Source: Buxus sempervirens (Eukaryota > Streptophyta > Magnoliopsida > Buxales > Buxaceae). Taken from it: a stretch of 64,000 nt of DNA. Position 1 is the first letter of the stretch. Each line of letters opens with the position of its first letter. The position numbers were made by a program, and so were the translations under genes. The stretch spans positions 7,860,595 through 7,924,594 of the forward strand of contig OX387182.1 of NCBI GenBank assembly GCA_947561395.2. The letters run 5' to 3'. Shown piece after piece: positions 22,975 to 36,119 of this stretch. The notes under the pieces were generated by a model, which saw nothing but the letters and a program-made list of their open reading frames with translations, ran no database searches and was not told where the DNA came from.

Positions 22975-25272
22975 TGTAGACACCCCAAATTGCACAAACA
23001 ATCATAAAAAATCATTATCTCCTGGAAAGCCAGCACAGAAATTGAAGAAAATTAACTTTTACCTGTATCCGGATACTCAGGCCGGATACAAGTACTCTTT
23101 CCTGTATCCGGATACTCATACCGGATACATGTGAGCCTTAGTGTATCCGATACCATGTACCGGATACCTTAAGGCCCTTTTTTATCCGGTCTGATATACC
23201 AGATACTTTAAGTTTGCTCAAAATTAGGGTTTTCCGAGAGAAATCACTTGTTACCATCATGTCCCTCATTAAATGAGGGGAAATCTCGGAAATGACCTTA
23301 GGGTTAAGGTTGGGGGGGTTCTAGACATTAAGTTGTGTCTACCAATGACCTTAGCCTTTGCCTATAAATAGGAGCCTCCTCCTCAAGCAAATGGCACTCA
23401 ACTCTTGTTTTGAATTCTCGCAAAGAAGAACTCCAAGAGAAGAAGAAAACCGCTGCGGAATCGCCTCCAGAACTCAGGTAAGCCTCAACTTTTCTTTTTA
23501 TTTTTTGTCTTTACATTCCTAGATCTAGATCTCTTCTTCTACCTTTCTGTAGAATAAAGCCTTGTTTGTATGTGTGGAAATCCTTCCCTGGCTCAAAGTA
23601 TCTCAAGACTCCCCTAGCCGTAAAACGTGAAGGCGGATCTAGGAGAAACAAGACTGGGGATTGACCCTAGTGTTAGAACCCATGTAGCATAAGGCCTTTT
23701 TGATTGATTGTAAACCGTTCCATATTCAAAGTACCCTTGATTATCTTGAAGAACCGTGTTTAACGGGGAGAGAGAACAGAGGGAAACGATAATGGAACGG
23801 AACCCTAGGCTATCTTAGAACCCTATTTGGATGAATATGTATGCATGCTATTGATCTTGTTGGTTTTTTTACACTTGCACATACATATCACTATTTTGGC
23901 GAGATAGGCTCATATTTGGGGTTTATTGCATTTATTGTGATAAATCTCAAATAAATGGCCTCAATCAATTCTGGAATGCCTTTTGGATGATTTTTAAAGT
24001 ATTTGTGTTCATCTTGCACGAATCACATATTTATATCAATTTTCGGATTTGGTTTTTCTTCAAGAGTGGCCTAACTGGACAGCACCTGTACCCTTACTTC
24101 GGACGCTCATAACTTCATCGTCCGGATGAATTTTGGAGCAATTCTAGAACCATGGGAAATGTGAGGCTGTCTAGTTTATGTCCACCAAATTTCATAAATT
24201 TCTATCAAACGGATTTTTGACACCTCTCTGTCGAAGTTAAGTGGACAGTTCAGGTTCAAGTACAGAACTTGTCACTTCGACGGACCGCCATGTGTTTGTT
24301 TTAAGTCCGATTCGAGTGATTTTTGTTTCTGAGTACTCCTTTATGAGTCTATTTTCAAATCCAGTTGGTTTCATAATTTTTGGATTCCATTTGAATTATT
24401 GGTAGCCGATTTACTCAGAACTGTGCATTTGTACTTTTCTGGGTAAATCTGTGATCTTCGGGGCCTGTTCGGGAGACCACCCAAGGCACATCCGAAGGGA
24501 TTTTTGTATGAGGCTAGTTTCTCTGGAAAGATGGTCATACAGACTTCAATCACACCAAATTTCGTGGACTTTTATGTAGTGGATTCTTCTAGACAATTTT
24601 CCAAAGTTGCCCACTTACCACTTTTAAAAATCCCCAGCAGCAACTTCAAAGGAACATAACTCCTAGATTTTTCATCGGAATGAAGTGAAATTTTGCATGA
24701 GACTCTTATTTACCCTAATCTTTCAAATGGATTTGGTTTGGTTCAATTTAGAATTGGATTTGAATGATTTCAAGGCAAATGGCATACTTTTTACCGAATT
24801 TTCCGGATTTGATTTAACTTGGTTTTGAGCAACTTGAGCTTTGATTTCCATCTTTTGAGATATTCCAGAAATGATATTGACATAAGAGAGGATCTAAAAT
24901 CCATTTAGATCTTCATGTGAAAATATCATACATTTGACATTTTTCAAGGTTTTTCATGATGTTTAGCAAGCTTTCTTACTTTCTTTATGCATGAACATAC
25001 ACTTGGCAACCACTTCGTGTGGATGAATGGGGGTGCCTAACACCTTCCCCCGTTCATAATCTAATCCCCTTACCCATCTCTGGATTTGATTTTCAAGTAG
25101 GGTTATTTTTATCCTAGAACTTGTCTTTTGGCTATTTTTGCCTACTTTTGATTCTTTGGTGTCCATTCTCACCCCAAAATTATGAATGGTGGCGACTCAC
25201 CCAATATTTGCGTCGATCCCCATGTGTTGACGGAGGGAAGATCATTCCGGTGATTTTTTCCCATGTCTCACA
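22975..25272 (+). repeat. 5' LTR of element C
   Basis: 2298 bp, TGTAGACACC...CTCACA. Palindromes start at 23066, 23105, 23144 and 23183 (39-bp period). A TATA box (CCTATAAATAGG, 23361-23372) lies about 155 bp after the array. Confidence 0.95.
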
Positions 25273-25274
25273 AC

Positions 25275-25292
25275 TGGCGACTCTGCTGGGGA
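25275..25292 (+). other. Primer binding site of element C
   Basis: TGGCGACTCTGCTGGGGA two bases after the LTR. The first nine bases match the 3' end of plant tRNA-Arg(ACG) and the rest pair with a few G-U or mismatched positions; tRNA-Arg is the primer known for Ogre elements. D has the same site at 36103. Confidence 0.75.
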
Positions 25293-27217
25293 CTTGTGGA
25301 TTTAAGCCATTTTGTGGATATTCATGCTTTTTCTTCACTTTTGAATGCTTGCTATTTTGCTTATTTATTTTTTTGTTAATATTGTTGTATCTTAAATCTG
25401 AATGGTATGCTTAAAATTTTTCATGGATAAAGGCATGGTCATGTTGCTTGATTTGGTTTAAGGGAAAAACCCACAATGTTATATGACTTTGCTATATTAT
25501 GTGTTAGCATTGGTTTTGGGGTTAGAATGCCATGAAAAAATATACAATATTGGAAATCTGGAAATTTTGTGGTTATCTTAGGTATTCAAGCATGTTTCCC
25601 ATGAATAAAGCTTTTTTTTGTGCTTAATGTTTGCCTTATGCCATGCTTGGGATTTTGGAGTATATGATGACATGATTTGAGCATGACAACAATGAGCAAA
25701 ATTCTGTAAATACAGTAGCCATTAGGATGGTTTTCAAGCATGTTTTACCTCATGGAAATACTTTTGTACCATGTCAAGTAGTTGCTAAATTTTTAGGCAT
25801 TAATTTGGGGTATGAAGGATGCACTTTTGGGCATGAGAAATCTGAAAATTTTAGTGCATATTTCTGGAGATTTTAAAGCATATTTTACCTCATTGAAACA
25901 CTTTTGAACCATGCCAAGTAAGTGCTCAAATTTTAGGCTTCAATTTGGGGTAAATGGTATACTTTGAGCATGAAAAAGAGCATGAAAATCTGGGATTTTA
26001 GGGAATGCTTTTGGGTTTCAAGCATGCTTCCATGGTTTAATTGTTGTTTGTATAAACAACATGTTTTGTATACTACTTTTTGGGCATGTAATATTTTTGT
26101 ACATATTTGGTGCTTGCTTGCTTGTATTTGGCTTCATTATTTTGTCATATATGCCTTGGCTTGGAATGAATGCATGGCTACGAAAAAGAGTGGCAAGGGG
26201 CTGGGACGTTATGAATGTTACCACAATTTAAAATTGCACTTGAGCACTTGAAACAATTTGCACAGCCTACCCTTTACCTATTAGGAAGTTGAACCATGAA
26301 TGTGTGTAGCTTGACGCACCGAGGTCGTGACTTCGGAAAGCGAAAGTGAAAACATTTACCTTAAAATTTGAGTCAATGATGTGATGACAATGGGATCTGT
26401 GATTCGATTCCGGGCATCACTAGACTTGAGTTCTAAGTTGCCAATTAAGCCAAAACCCAAAAACCATACGCTTGAAGGTGGAGAAACACGTTTTCAGCTA
26501 AAAGCACACAATTGCATTTGGGGAATTGGGTGTAAATGTGGGAAGGCCGTTTGCATGTTTTACAGGCCAAGGTATAAATACCATATTGAATGAAGGTAAT
26601 ACAAGGTGGCAAGGTAAAGCCATGTTCTTTTCCTAAATTTAGGGAATTTTGCAAGTATGATGTCCAAGCCCAATTTGGGGCAAGTTTTGAAGGTCAAATT
26701 AAGGTGAACATCAATTGGGAATGAAAAAAAAAACTAATCGGGTGAAAAAATGAGTCAAAAAGGGCCATTTCGGCAATAACCGGCAACTCAGGCCGGTTAA
26801 TAACAATTCTATTCATATCCGGTATGTATTTCCGGATACAAAGGCATATGCGTGTATCCGGTTAGGCTGACCGGATACAATAAGACATATTCTTATCCGG
26901 TATAGTATACCGGATACATTCAAAAAATGCACAAATTGGCTTTTCAGCCCAAATTTTCAGAATAAAATGCCTAAAACACTGTGGATGATCCTTAGGTACC
27001 CCGAAAAGAACATATGAAATGTTCCCAAAAATACAAAATCAAAAACAAAAAAAATAATAAAAAAAATAAAATATTCTTTCAGGATTTAACCTAAGTTTGA
27101 AAATCAAAGAGGAAACCAAGGTATCATATTTTTTGACACCAACTCGACTCAAACATGTGCCAGTCAAACTTTGGAACTTGAAAACTGATAAAATTCAGCA
27201 AATTTGAAGAAAAAAAA
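25293..27217 (+). other. Element C leader, first part
   Basis: No gene. An imperfect ~130-bp duplication lies at about 25735-25860 and 25870-26000 (TTTTACCTCAT, ACCATG.CAAGTA, AATTTGGGGTA shared). A palindrome array lies at 26777-26916. Confidence 0.55.
26777..26916. repeat. Palindrome array in element C leader
   Basis: Four 23-bp palindromes at 26777 (arms TAACCGG/CCGGTTA), 26816, 26855 and 26894 (arms TATCCGG/CCGGATA), exact 39-bp period, about 300 bp before the minisatellite. Same architecture as the LTR and antisense-promoter arrays. Confidence 0.85.
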
Positions 27218-28748
27218 AACCTTTGGTTGGTTCTTTTTATCAATCAAATCAAAACATTTGTGGGATACTTGGAAGCCCTAGAATATTCCAAGAAGCCTTT
27301 GGTTGGTTATTTTTATCAATCAAATCAAAACATTTGTGGGACACTTGGAAGCCCTAGAATATTCCAAGAAACCTTTGGTTGGTTATTTTTATCGATCAAA
27401 TCAAAACATTTGTGGGATACTTGGAAGCCCTAGAATATTCCAAGAAACCTTTGGTTGGTTATTTTTATCAATCAAATCAAAACATTTGTGGGATACTTGG
27501 AAGCCCTAGAATATTCCAAGAAACCTTTGGTTGGTTCTTTTTATCAATCAAATCAAAACATTTGTGGGATACTTGGAAGCCCTAGAATATTCCAAGAAAC
27601 CTTTGGTTGGTTATTTTTATCAATCAAATCAAAACATGTGTGGGACCTTTGGAAGCCCTAGAATATTCCAAGAAACCTTTGGTTGGTTATTTTTATCAAT
27701 TAAATCAAAACATGTGTGGGACCCTTGGAAGCCCTAGAATATTCTATGAAAACCTTGGTTGGTTATTTTTATCAATCAAATCAAAAAAAATTGGGACCCT
27801 TGGAAGCCCTAGAATATTCCATGAAAACCTTGGTTGGTTATTTTTATCAATCAAATCAAAAAAAAATTGGGACCCTTGGAAGCCCTAGAATATTCCATGA
27901 AAACCTTTGTTGGTTATTTTTATCAATCAAATCAAAAAAAAAAAAGAATTTTGGGACCTTTGGAAGCCCTAGAATATTCCATGAAAACCTTGGTTGGTTA
28001 TTTTTATCAATCAAATCAAAAAAATTTTGGGACCCTTGGAAGCGCTAGAATATTCCATGAAAACCTTGGTTGGTTATTTTTATCAATCAAATCAAAAAAA
28101 AATTGGGACCCTTGGAAGCCCTAGAATATTCCATGAAAACCTTGGTTGGTTATTTTTATCAATCAAATCAAAAAAAAAATTGGGACCCTTGAAAGCCCTA
28201 GAATATTCCATGAAAACCTTGGTTGGTTATTTTTATCAATCAAATCAAAACATTTGTGGGATACTTGGAAGCCCTAGAATATTCCAAGAAACCTTTGGTT
28301 GGTTATTTTTATCAATCAAATCAAAACATTTGTGGGATACTTGGAAGCCCTAGAATATTCCAAGAAACCTTTGGTTGGTTATTTTTATCATTCAAATCAA
28401 AACATTTGTGGGACACTTGGAAGCCCTAGAATATTCCAAGAAACCTTTGGTTGGTTATTTTTATCAATCAAATCAAAACATTTGTGGGATACTTGGAAGC
28501 CCTAGAATATTCCAAGAAACCTTTGGTTGGTTATTTTTATCAATCAAATCAAAAAAATTTTTGGGACCTTTGGAAGCCCTAGAATATTCCATGAAAACCT
28601 TGGTTGGTTATTTTTATCAATCAAATCAAAAAAAAAAATTGGGACCCTTGGAAGCCCTAGAATATTCCATGAAAACCTTGGTTGGTTATTTTTATCAATC
28701 AAATCAAAAAAAAAATTTGGGACCCTTGGAAGCCCTAGAATATTCCAA
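27218..28748 (+). repeat. 76-bp minisatellite in element C leader
   Basis: About 20 tandem units of roughly 76 bp, each with GGTTGGTTATTTTTATCAA and a CCTAGAATATTCCA stretch. Two subtypes alternate in blocks: one with AACATTTGTGGGA and CCAAGAAACC, the other with an A-run, TTGGGACCCTT and CCATGAAAACC. Order along the array: type 1, type 2, type 1, type 2. Overlapping short frames across it arise because 76 is not a multiple of three; they are not genes. Confidence 0.95.
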
Positions 28749-28967
28749 CACAAAATCAAAACAACAAAAAAACAAAAAAACAAAAAAAAAAAAAATTAAT
28801 CTGGATTGGTGTTCACCTAACCTACTGGTTTACATATATAGGGGTGTGACTCAAGTTAAATGGAAGCTAACATGTTCTGTTCATTTTTTCGTCAGGTACA
28901 TTTACTTTCAACCCAGGTGCACTTATTTGCAATCATTGCTCCCGTGACTAGATCCAAAGCAAAAACC

Positions 28968-30652
28968 ATGAATACTGAAGAGAACCAAGCCCAAGATACT
29001 GTCCCTGCTTAAGACTTTACTCAACTGTAGGAGCAAGTGGCCGGTCTGGCCAAAATGCTGGGGAACTTACTGGCGTCGCAGGCCCAACAGGCCAAGCCCA
29101 AAACCAGACCTCTACCTCCCATCAGACACCACCACCTCAGGCCTACATACCGCCTCCGGCTCAGCCCATGCCTGAGCCCATTTCTGAACCAGTTCCTGAG
29201 CCCATTCTGATCAGGAAAAATACAGTAGAGTCTAAGAAAGAGCTGGAAAAAGAAAAGGCCCGAGATGAGATGGAAAAGAAAATGCTGCTGAGGATAGAAA
29301 GAATCCAGGCAGAGCTGAAAGAGGTGAAGGGGGGAAGCAGCCATGGAGGCACCACCTTCGAAGACCTGTGCATGTACCTGGACGTCTGTCTACCGGCTAA
29401 GTTCAGGTGCCCAGACTTTGACAAGTTTGATGGCACGGGCTGCCCATTGAGCCATCTGAAATTATACTGCGGGGCCCTATGCCAATTTGGCCGGGATGAT
29501 GGCATACTGATCCAGCTCTTCCAGAGGAGTCTGACCGGGTCAGCCCTTAGGTGGTTCGCTACAGTGGACCATGGAAGAATCAGGAGGTGGAAGGACCTAG
29601 CCGACACTTTCCTGGACCAATACAAGTTCAACTCTGAGATCGTGCCGGACCGGTACGACATGATGAGGATGACAAAGGGGAAAGATGAACCAGTACGGCA
29701 GTATGCCAAGAGATGGAGAGAGGCCGCCTCCCAGGTCAAGCCACCTATGCAAGAGCCGGAGATGATCTCCACATTTATGGGCACACTGGGACAGCCATTC
29801 TACAACCATCTGGTGGGACAGATAACCACCAACTTTGCTGCCCTGGTACAAGTGGCGGACCGGATCGAGGAAGGGGTCAGGTCAGGAAGGCTGATAGACT
29901 ACTCTACTCTGACTGGGCAGTCTGATTCCTCTGCCTCCATGGCCCAGAAGAAAGGGGTCGGATTTAAAAAGACGGGGGCCCGAAAAGAAGGGGAGGTGAA
30001 CCTGGTCCAGGCTCCTCCCGCCAAGAAGCCGCTTCATGTGAACATCTCGGCACCCCAACAGGTCCAGCAGGCCCAGCAGTCGTACCAGACCCCGCTGAAT
30101 GTCAACTTCTCTCCCTCTGCGCCAGCTAACACAAGGAGGACCTTTACAAAGGAGGAGCGGGATGCCTGGTTCGCAGCAAGGAAGAACCGAGTCTTCACTC
30201 CTCTCCCGATATCTCTGTCCTAACTACTGCCAACCCTGCTGAAAGGGGAATACTTGACTCTGAAGGAGCCTAACCCAAATGCTCCGAAGGGGAGGAATTA
30301 TGATCCGGCAGCCACCTGTGACTTCCACATGGGTGCACCAGGGCACTCTACAGATAACTGCTGGGTATTGAAGCATGCGGTCCAGGACCTGTTGGACCAG
30401 AAGGCTTTGGTCTTTAACACTGCTGCACTCGCCCCGTCGAGAAATGATATTGGGCAGAACCCTCTGCCGTACCACAATGGGGCAAGCCCATCCAACTCCA
30501 TCACATCCATATCCACCACGAGAAGGGCCTTTGACCCATCTCAGCTTATAGCACCCGTGGGGACCACAGTCCAGGTCCATTTCTTCCAAGAGGAGGACGA
30601 AGAGGAGATCAACATGGTCTCACAAAAAAAAATCTTGCTGCTGAGGACATAA
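28968..30652 (+). pseudogene. Element C gag region
   Basis: Capsid-type Gag of the Tat lineage. The core domain runs at about 29340-29900, with motifs LRWFATVDHGRIRRW, FLDQYKFNSE and VRQYAKRWREAA. A zinc-knuckle variant CDFHMGAPGHSTDNC lies near 30320-30365, with His in place of the second Cys. It would form the particle and bind RNA. Fossil: the region has a few breaks. Confidence 0.88.
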
Positions 30653-30681
30653 GCTCCTCCTTAAACCGGGTCTCTTCTCTG

Positions 30682-32674
30682 ATGGCCCAGATAAATACTG
30701 CAAGGCCTCCATTGGTCTTCAATTGCAGTCCACTTATTTGCTCACCATCCAAGCTGTCCAAGGCTCCACTGGTCATCAACCTTGACCCCACCACTACTTC
30801 CATCACTTCTTCTGTCCCCACCAAATCCAAACTTCAACCTTTGGTTGTAAATGTGCAGCCAGCCCATACTATCCCTAAACCGGCCCATACATCCTGGTCC
30901 AAACTCCAGCCACTAGTAGTTAACATCCCTAAATTAGCCTATTCAGAGGCCGCTGTACCATGGAACTACAGCGAGGGAATCACGGCTACGGTTCCAATGG
31001 TCAGGAACCAGAATCAGGAGGAGGTGAACCTCATGACGAGGTCGGGGAAATGTGCAGGGGGTGAAGAGAAAGAAAAGGAGACAGAAGCAGAAAAAGAAAA
31101 AATAGAAAAAGAAAATGAAAAAAGAAAACAAAAAGGAAAAAATAAAGTGGGAGAAGACACCCCCCAGGGTGCAGAAAATGAGGCAGCCGACCTCATAAAA
31201 ATAATAAAAAAAAGTGAATTTAATCTTGTGGATCAGCTGAACAAGGTCCCGGCCCAGATTTCAATACTGGGCCTTTTGCTGAATTCTGAAAAGCACAGGG
31301 ATGCATTGTTAAGGGTGCTACAGAGTGCACACGTATCCCAGACCATCGATCCAGACCAGCTTGGCAAAATGGTTGGTCAAATCTTGTCACATAATGTGAT
31401 AAGTTTCTCAGAGGGTGAGATCAGCCCAGGTGGGTGTTATCATGTGGACCCTTTGCACATCACTGTGCTTTGTAAGGGCTGCATGGTTGCACGGGTTTTA
31501 ATTGACAACGGGTCAGCGTTAAACGTTTGCCCGTTAATCACTTTTACCAAGCTGGGTCTGGACCAGTCAAGGATCAAACGAAATAGGAAGATAGTGAGGG
31601 CTTTTGATAGCTCCAAGACCCACTCCCTAGGGGAGATTGAACTGCCGGTCACAATTGGGCCGAATATCTTTAACATCACATTTGAAGTGATGGATATACC
31701 CGCAGCTTTCAATCTGCTCCTAGGAAGGCCGTGGATACATTCGGCTAGGGCAATACCATCTACGCTCCACCAAAGGGTGAAATATATAAGAGGGCAAAGG
31801 GTGATAACAGTCCTAGCCGAAAACTTGGTGCCACCCATCGTGTCACCTGATGTACCCTTGATCAATGTGGACCTAACTGTCGACAAGATTGCATTCCACT
31901 CATTCCAATTTGAGGCGATAAATTACATACCTGGGGGGTGTGATAAAAAAAAAAGGAAAAGGGGACCACTGCAGAAAAATGGTCAAGAAAGTGATGGAGA
32001 AATACCACTTTCACCCAGGGAAAGGCCTGGGGATCAATCTGCAAGGGATGGTGGAGCCAATCACGGCTAAGAAACTGATTCCCAAGGTAGGGTTGGGCTT
32101 CAAGCCCAGAGGCTGGAGAAGAATGAAATATGAAGAAGGGGAGAGCAGAAGCAGAGGAAAACTCCCGCATCTGAGGGTGAACTTCCCAAAACCCTCCTAT
32201 ATAATCCAAATTTCTCCTCCCATGGACCAGTCCGAGCCTCCTTACCGAAACATTAACCCATTTCAAAAACCTTTTGTTTCGGCCCTGCAACCCTACAACC
32301 CATCTCCAATACTGGAAGTAGTGGATGGGCCTGGGCCACAACCAGAGCAGCGGACAGACTTCTCTGAGGATATTGGGGCCTTTTTCGCCATGACTGAAGG
32401 CGAAAAGACTGATGGTGACATGGACCTGCTGTTCATTGACTGGACCGCAGTGAAGATTCCAGAAGAGGTCATTTCTGGATTGGGCCCCGTAGTAGAAAAG
32501 GGCAGTACCCACCCGGTGATGATGGCATCGGATGCTGGGCTTGAGGAGCAGGCTTTCCCTATTTCCCCTGCTCCCCAAAATTTTGTACTGAACAATTGGG
32601 AGGAAACTCCCCTTACCTTTGAAGCAGCGTCTGTGTGGCAAACTGATGCGGCTTCCAAAAAAAAACTCCAATAG
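30682..32674 (+). pseudogene. Element C protease and Pro-RT linker
   Basis: The aspartic protease has LIDNGSALNVCPL (DNGS active site, near 31500) and the later LLGRPWIHSARAIPSTLHQ region (about 31720-31770). Before it is a Lys/Glu-rich stretch (about 31060-31150); after it comes a linker with a G-patch-like GKGLGINLQG motif, common in Tat elements. It would cut the polyprotein. Fossil with at least one break. Confidence 0.82.
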
Positions 32675-33624
32675 TGGAATGCCATTTCCCTGAAGGTTCT
32701 AATGGGCCTTCGTCTTCAGGGGAATTATGTTTAGAAGGCCCGCAAAAAACCCAAAAAGATTTTTCTATTTTTTCTAGAAAATTTAAATTTTTCAAAAAGG
32801 TCCAAACCACTTATGAACCATATAATCAGACCAAATTGGACCAGGTTGAATATGACTTCGACCTTGAGCTCGACTTTGATCTCATGGGGGTCGAAGAAGA
32901 GACCGAGGTCGAAGAAGAAGACGTTCCAAAAGAAATTGAATACCAATTGGAACGTCATGAAAAAGGGGTCCAACCTAATATTGAGGAGACCATATCCATA
33001 AACCTTGGGACCAAAGATGACCCAAAAATTGTAAAAATCGGGTCATGCTTGTCTGATATGCAGAAAAATGAAATGTCACAATTCTTGGCAGACTACAAAG
33101 ATGTGTTCGCTTGGTCATATCGGGACATGCCGGGGTTGGACACGGACATGGTGGTGCATAAGTTGCCAATTTTACCAGGGGTTAAGCCGATTAAGCAGAA
33201 GCTGAGAAGATTGAAACCTGAGTGGACTCTGAAGGTCAAGGATGAAGTGGTCAAACAGTTCCAAGCTGGATTTTTGGCAGTCTCTACGTACCCGGAGTGG
33301 CTCGCAAACATAGTGCCGGAACCCAAGAAGGACGGGAAGGTCCGAATGTGCATGGACTATAGAGACTTGAACAAGGCAAGCCCAAAGGACGATTTTCCGC
33401 TTCCACAGATCGACATTCTGGTCGATAATACTGCGGTACATAGCCTGTTCTCTTTTATGGATGTGTTCTCGGGATATAATCAGATCAAGATGGCTAAGGA
33501 AGATCAAGAAAAAACAGCATTTATCACACCTTGGGGCACATTCCACTATACAGTCATGCCGTTTGGGCTTAAAAACGCTGGGGCAACATACCAGCGGGCC
33601 ATGACTGCACTATTTCATGACATG
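32674..33624 (+). pseudogene. Element C reverse transcriptase, first part
   Basis: Fingers and palm: MCMDYRDLNKASPKDDFPLP, then SFMDVFSGYNQIKMA with the first catalytic Asp, and MPFGLKNAGATYQRAM. Ends at element D's insertion point. The remainder of the domain lies beyond D. Confidence 0.9.
33620..33624. other. Target site duplication of element D (left)
   Basis: ACATG, repeated at 46033-46037 right after D's 3' LTR. Confidence 0.92.
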
Positions 33625-34206
33625 TGTAGACACCTGATTTTTGCCCCCCAAAAATGCAGAAAATGAAATTTTAATTAAAAAGTCAAACCCTGAGGGGACC
33701 GAAATTTGACTTTTTGATCCAAAGAAAATTGGCCATCAAACTTCCCTTCATTGAAAAGAGCATTTCGACACGGTTCTAACGCAACTGAGTTTGCCAGAAT
33801 CGGGGTCCGGATGAGGAGGTTGTGAGCAGGTCAAACTTTTGGGGAAGCGAAAGTTGACTTTTTGCTCGACCCCAATTCAGCTGCCAAACTTAATCCCAGT
33901 GGATAGTGTGTTCCGAGCTGATTCCAACGACACCAAATTTACTGAAATCGGACATCGGACGGAAAAGTTATGGGCAGTTGAAATTTCAAAGAAAGCTGCC
34001 CATGTGGCAAAACAGCAGCAAAACGCAGAATAAATGAGTTAAATAAATAAAATAATCATTTAATAAACATATCTTTATTTTTTAATAATATTTTAATAAA
34101 AGAATCTCGTTTTTATAATAAAATAATCAAAAAATCGGATAAAAATCTTTAAATAAACCAAATTGAATAAAGGTTTGAAATCCAAACATTTTAAAAACGT
34201 GCTGGA

Positions 34207-34409
34207 CCGTATTTGAAGTACGGGCGAGGCATGCCCGTACTTCAACTACGGGCAAGCTTCTAGAAGAGGACGCGTGGCGGGACACGCGTCCCGTACGGAA
34301 GAATCTGCGATAATTGCAAATATTCGTTTTTCGCCCGTATTTGAATTACGGGCAAGGCACGCCCGTACTTGAAGCACGGGCAAGGCATGCCCGTAGTTCA
34401 AATACGGGC
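34207..34409. repeat. CCCGTA palindrome array in D 5' LTR
   Basis: Palindromes GCCCGTA..TT.AA..TACGGGC (21 bp) at about 34205, 34233, 34333, 34361 and 34389 with 28-bp steps, broken by a different GACGCGT...ACGCGTC palindrome at 34269-34290. Ends just before the TATA box. Duplicated in the 3' LTR at 44140-44342. Confidence 0.85.
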
Positions 34410-35261
34410 ACGAAAATTTTGCCTATAAATAGAGAGGCCACCCCCCTCATTTGAGAAAAGCCTTCATCCTGGCCGAAACCCTCTTCTTCCAGGAGCTCTC
34501 CATACCCAAAACCCTGTCCAAATTCCACCATCCCAAAACCTAAACCTCTTTTAATCCCCAAATTACCCCTATACTCCTAAATTACCCCAAAACCATGCTC
34601 AAATCTCCTTCAATTTGGTCTTGAACCCATCCACCTTAACCAAACTCTTCCCAATTCTTCCCCGCAAAATTTGGAGGACGCGGAAGCGCTGCTCAAATCA
34701 TCGGAGAACCATAACACCAACCAAACAAACAGTTATATTGTAAGTATGTTCTTACCTTAAATTAAATGAATTTTGATTTTATTTTCTCTTCCTCACTACT
34801 TCTTTTCGTTTTTATGTTATTTCTAACATTGTCTTGAGTGTTGCATGTGATGGGGAATTGCATCTAAAAGTAATTGTTCCTATGCAAGAAAAAAAAAGGT
34901 GATAACAAAAGGGTTATCAAAAGGTTTCAAAAATGGAAATTTGACCCCATTTGATCACCATTATGAGAAGGAGATTGAAGTTATTTTTGAACATATGATG
35001 TCCCCTGTAAATCACCTCTTTCCCATTCCTAAAAGTTGATGATCAATAACTAAGAAGGGGACTTGCTTGATCAAAGAACAAAAAGAGGGAAAAGATGGTC
35101 ATTTGAACTAAAAGAAGGAAATGCAATATACTGAAGGAGCTGGAACCATCCTGGAAGTTGCAGAAAGCTCCTAAGAAGGCTACGGGATTGATCCCGAAAA
35201 GAATCGGCTGCAAAAATGCAAAACAAGCCGCGCCCGTAAACTCAGGTCGGTCCGGGCGGAA

Positions 35262-35332
35262 CCGTATTTTCTTCACGGGCGAGGAAGACCGTAATTCATC
35301 CACGGGCAAGGTGGACCGTATAGAAAATACGG
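35262..35332. repeat. Second CCGTA palindrome array in D 5' LTR
   Basis: Three 17-bp palindromes (CCGTA...ACGG) at 35262, 35289 and 35316, 27-bp period, about 840 bp after the TATA box. Copy at 45195-45265 in the 3' LTR. Confidence 0.75.
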
Positions 35333-36102
35333 TCCAATATGAATGTAACTTAAAAAATGTAATTTTTTCGGTCCGATTGGACTTGATCCGGCCTAAACCG
35401 GCCTGAACCGACCCCTTTAACAGCTTGGGCTGTCTTAAGCCCATTTTTGGACTTTGGGCCTAGATGGGCCCACCAAGGCACCTTGGGCCCACTTGTGGGG
35501 CCCACTTTTGACCGGCCCAAACCGGGCCCGTTTTCAATAAACGGGCCCAAGGCCACTTGATTCGGGCTAACGGACCAAATCCAAGCCCATCAAGCCCAAA
35601 TAAAAGTGTAAATAAATAAAATTTAAATAACCAAAAAAAGGGTTACCCAATAACCCTACTGGGCCCAAGGCCCAACCATGGCAGCCCACGGGTCTTCCAA
35701 CGGGACCCGGATCCGACCCACTTCATTAACTTAATGAAAAGATAAAATCAAATAAAAGGGGACCCACACCATCAACGGTCCCCACCAGACCAAATAAGTG
35801 TGCATGTTGGCTTAGGAATTGGGTGAAAACTAAGTTGACTCAGACCAAGGAGACCCACGGGACCTGTCAATCGACGGGGCGGGCTAGGGTGTCTTCAGGC
35901 TTCCCTAGACGTAACCGAGAACTTGCTCAGAACTCTAATAAGCCGCAGACCAGAATAATTAGGCCCGAATTGGTGCCCCTTTTGTGTCTGCCTGCACCTC
36001 TCAGGCAGTGGCGACTCCAAACCAAATCAGTCCCGAGGCGAGCATCACTTCTTCATGCACCTCGTCGTGCGGCCCGAAATCAGAATGGGGGTGCGCACAG
36101 CT

Positions 36103-36119
36103 TGGCGACTCTGCTGGGA
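36103..36119 (+). other. Primer binding site of element D
   Basis: TGGCGACTCTGCTGGGA, three bases after the LTR, the same tRNA-Arg-type site as in C. Confidence 0.75.

Larger units (their letters stand above)
33625..36099 (+). repeat. 5' LTR of element D
   Basis: TGTAGACACC...GCGCACA. A TATA box (CCTATAAATAGAG) at 34422 lies about 13 bp after a palindrome array. The 3' part is GGCCCA-rich and matches the 3' part of B's LTR. Confidence 0.95.

Noticed and set aside
27227-28947. Many overlapping frames of 68 to 190 codons
   Set aside because: They are readings of the 76-bp minisatellite in three frames and reappear with the repeat period.
29161-29784. Minus-strand frame of 207 codons over gag
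   Set aside because: A shadow of the gag coding strand with no recognisable domain.
34346-35556. Frames shared between 33.8-35.6 kb and 43.7-45.5 kb
   Set aside because: They lie in the two LTR copies of D and have no domain; duplication of the LTR explains their conservation.
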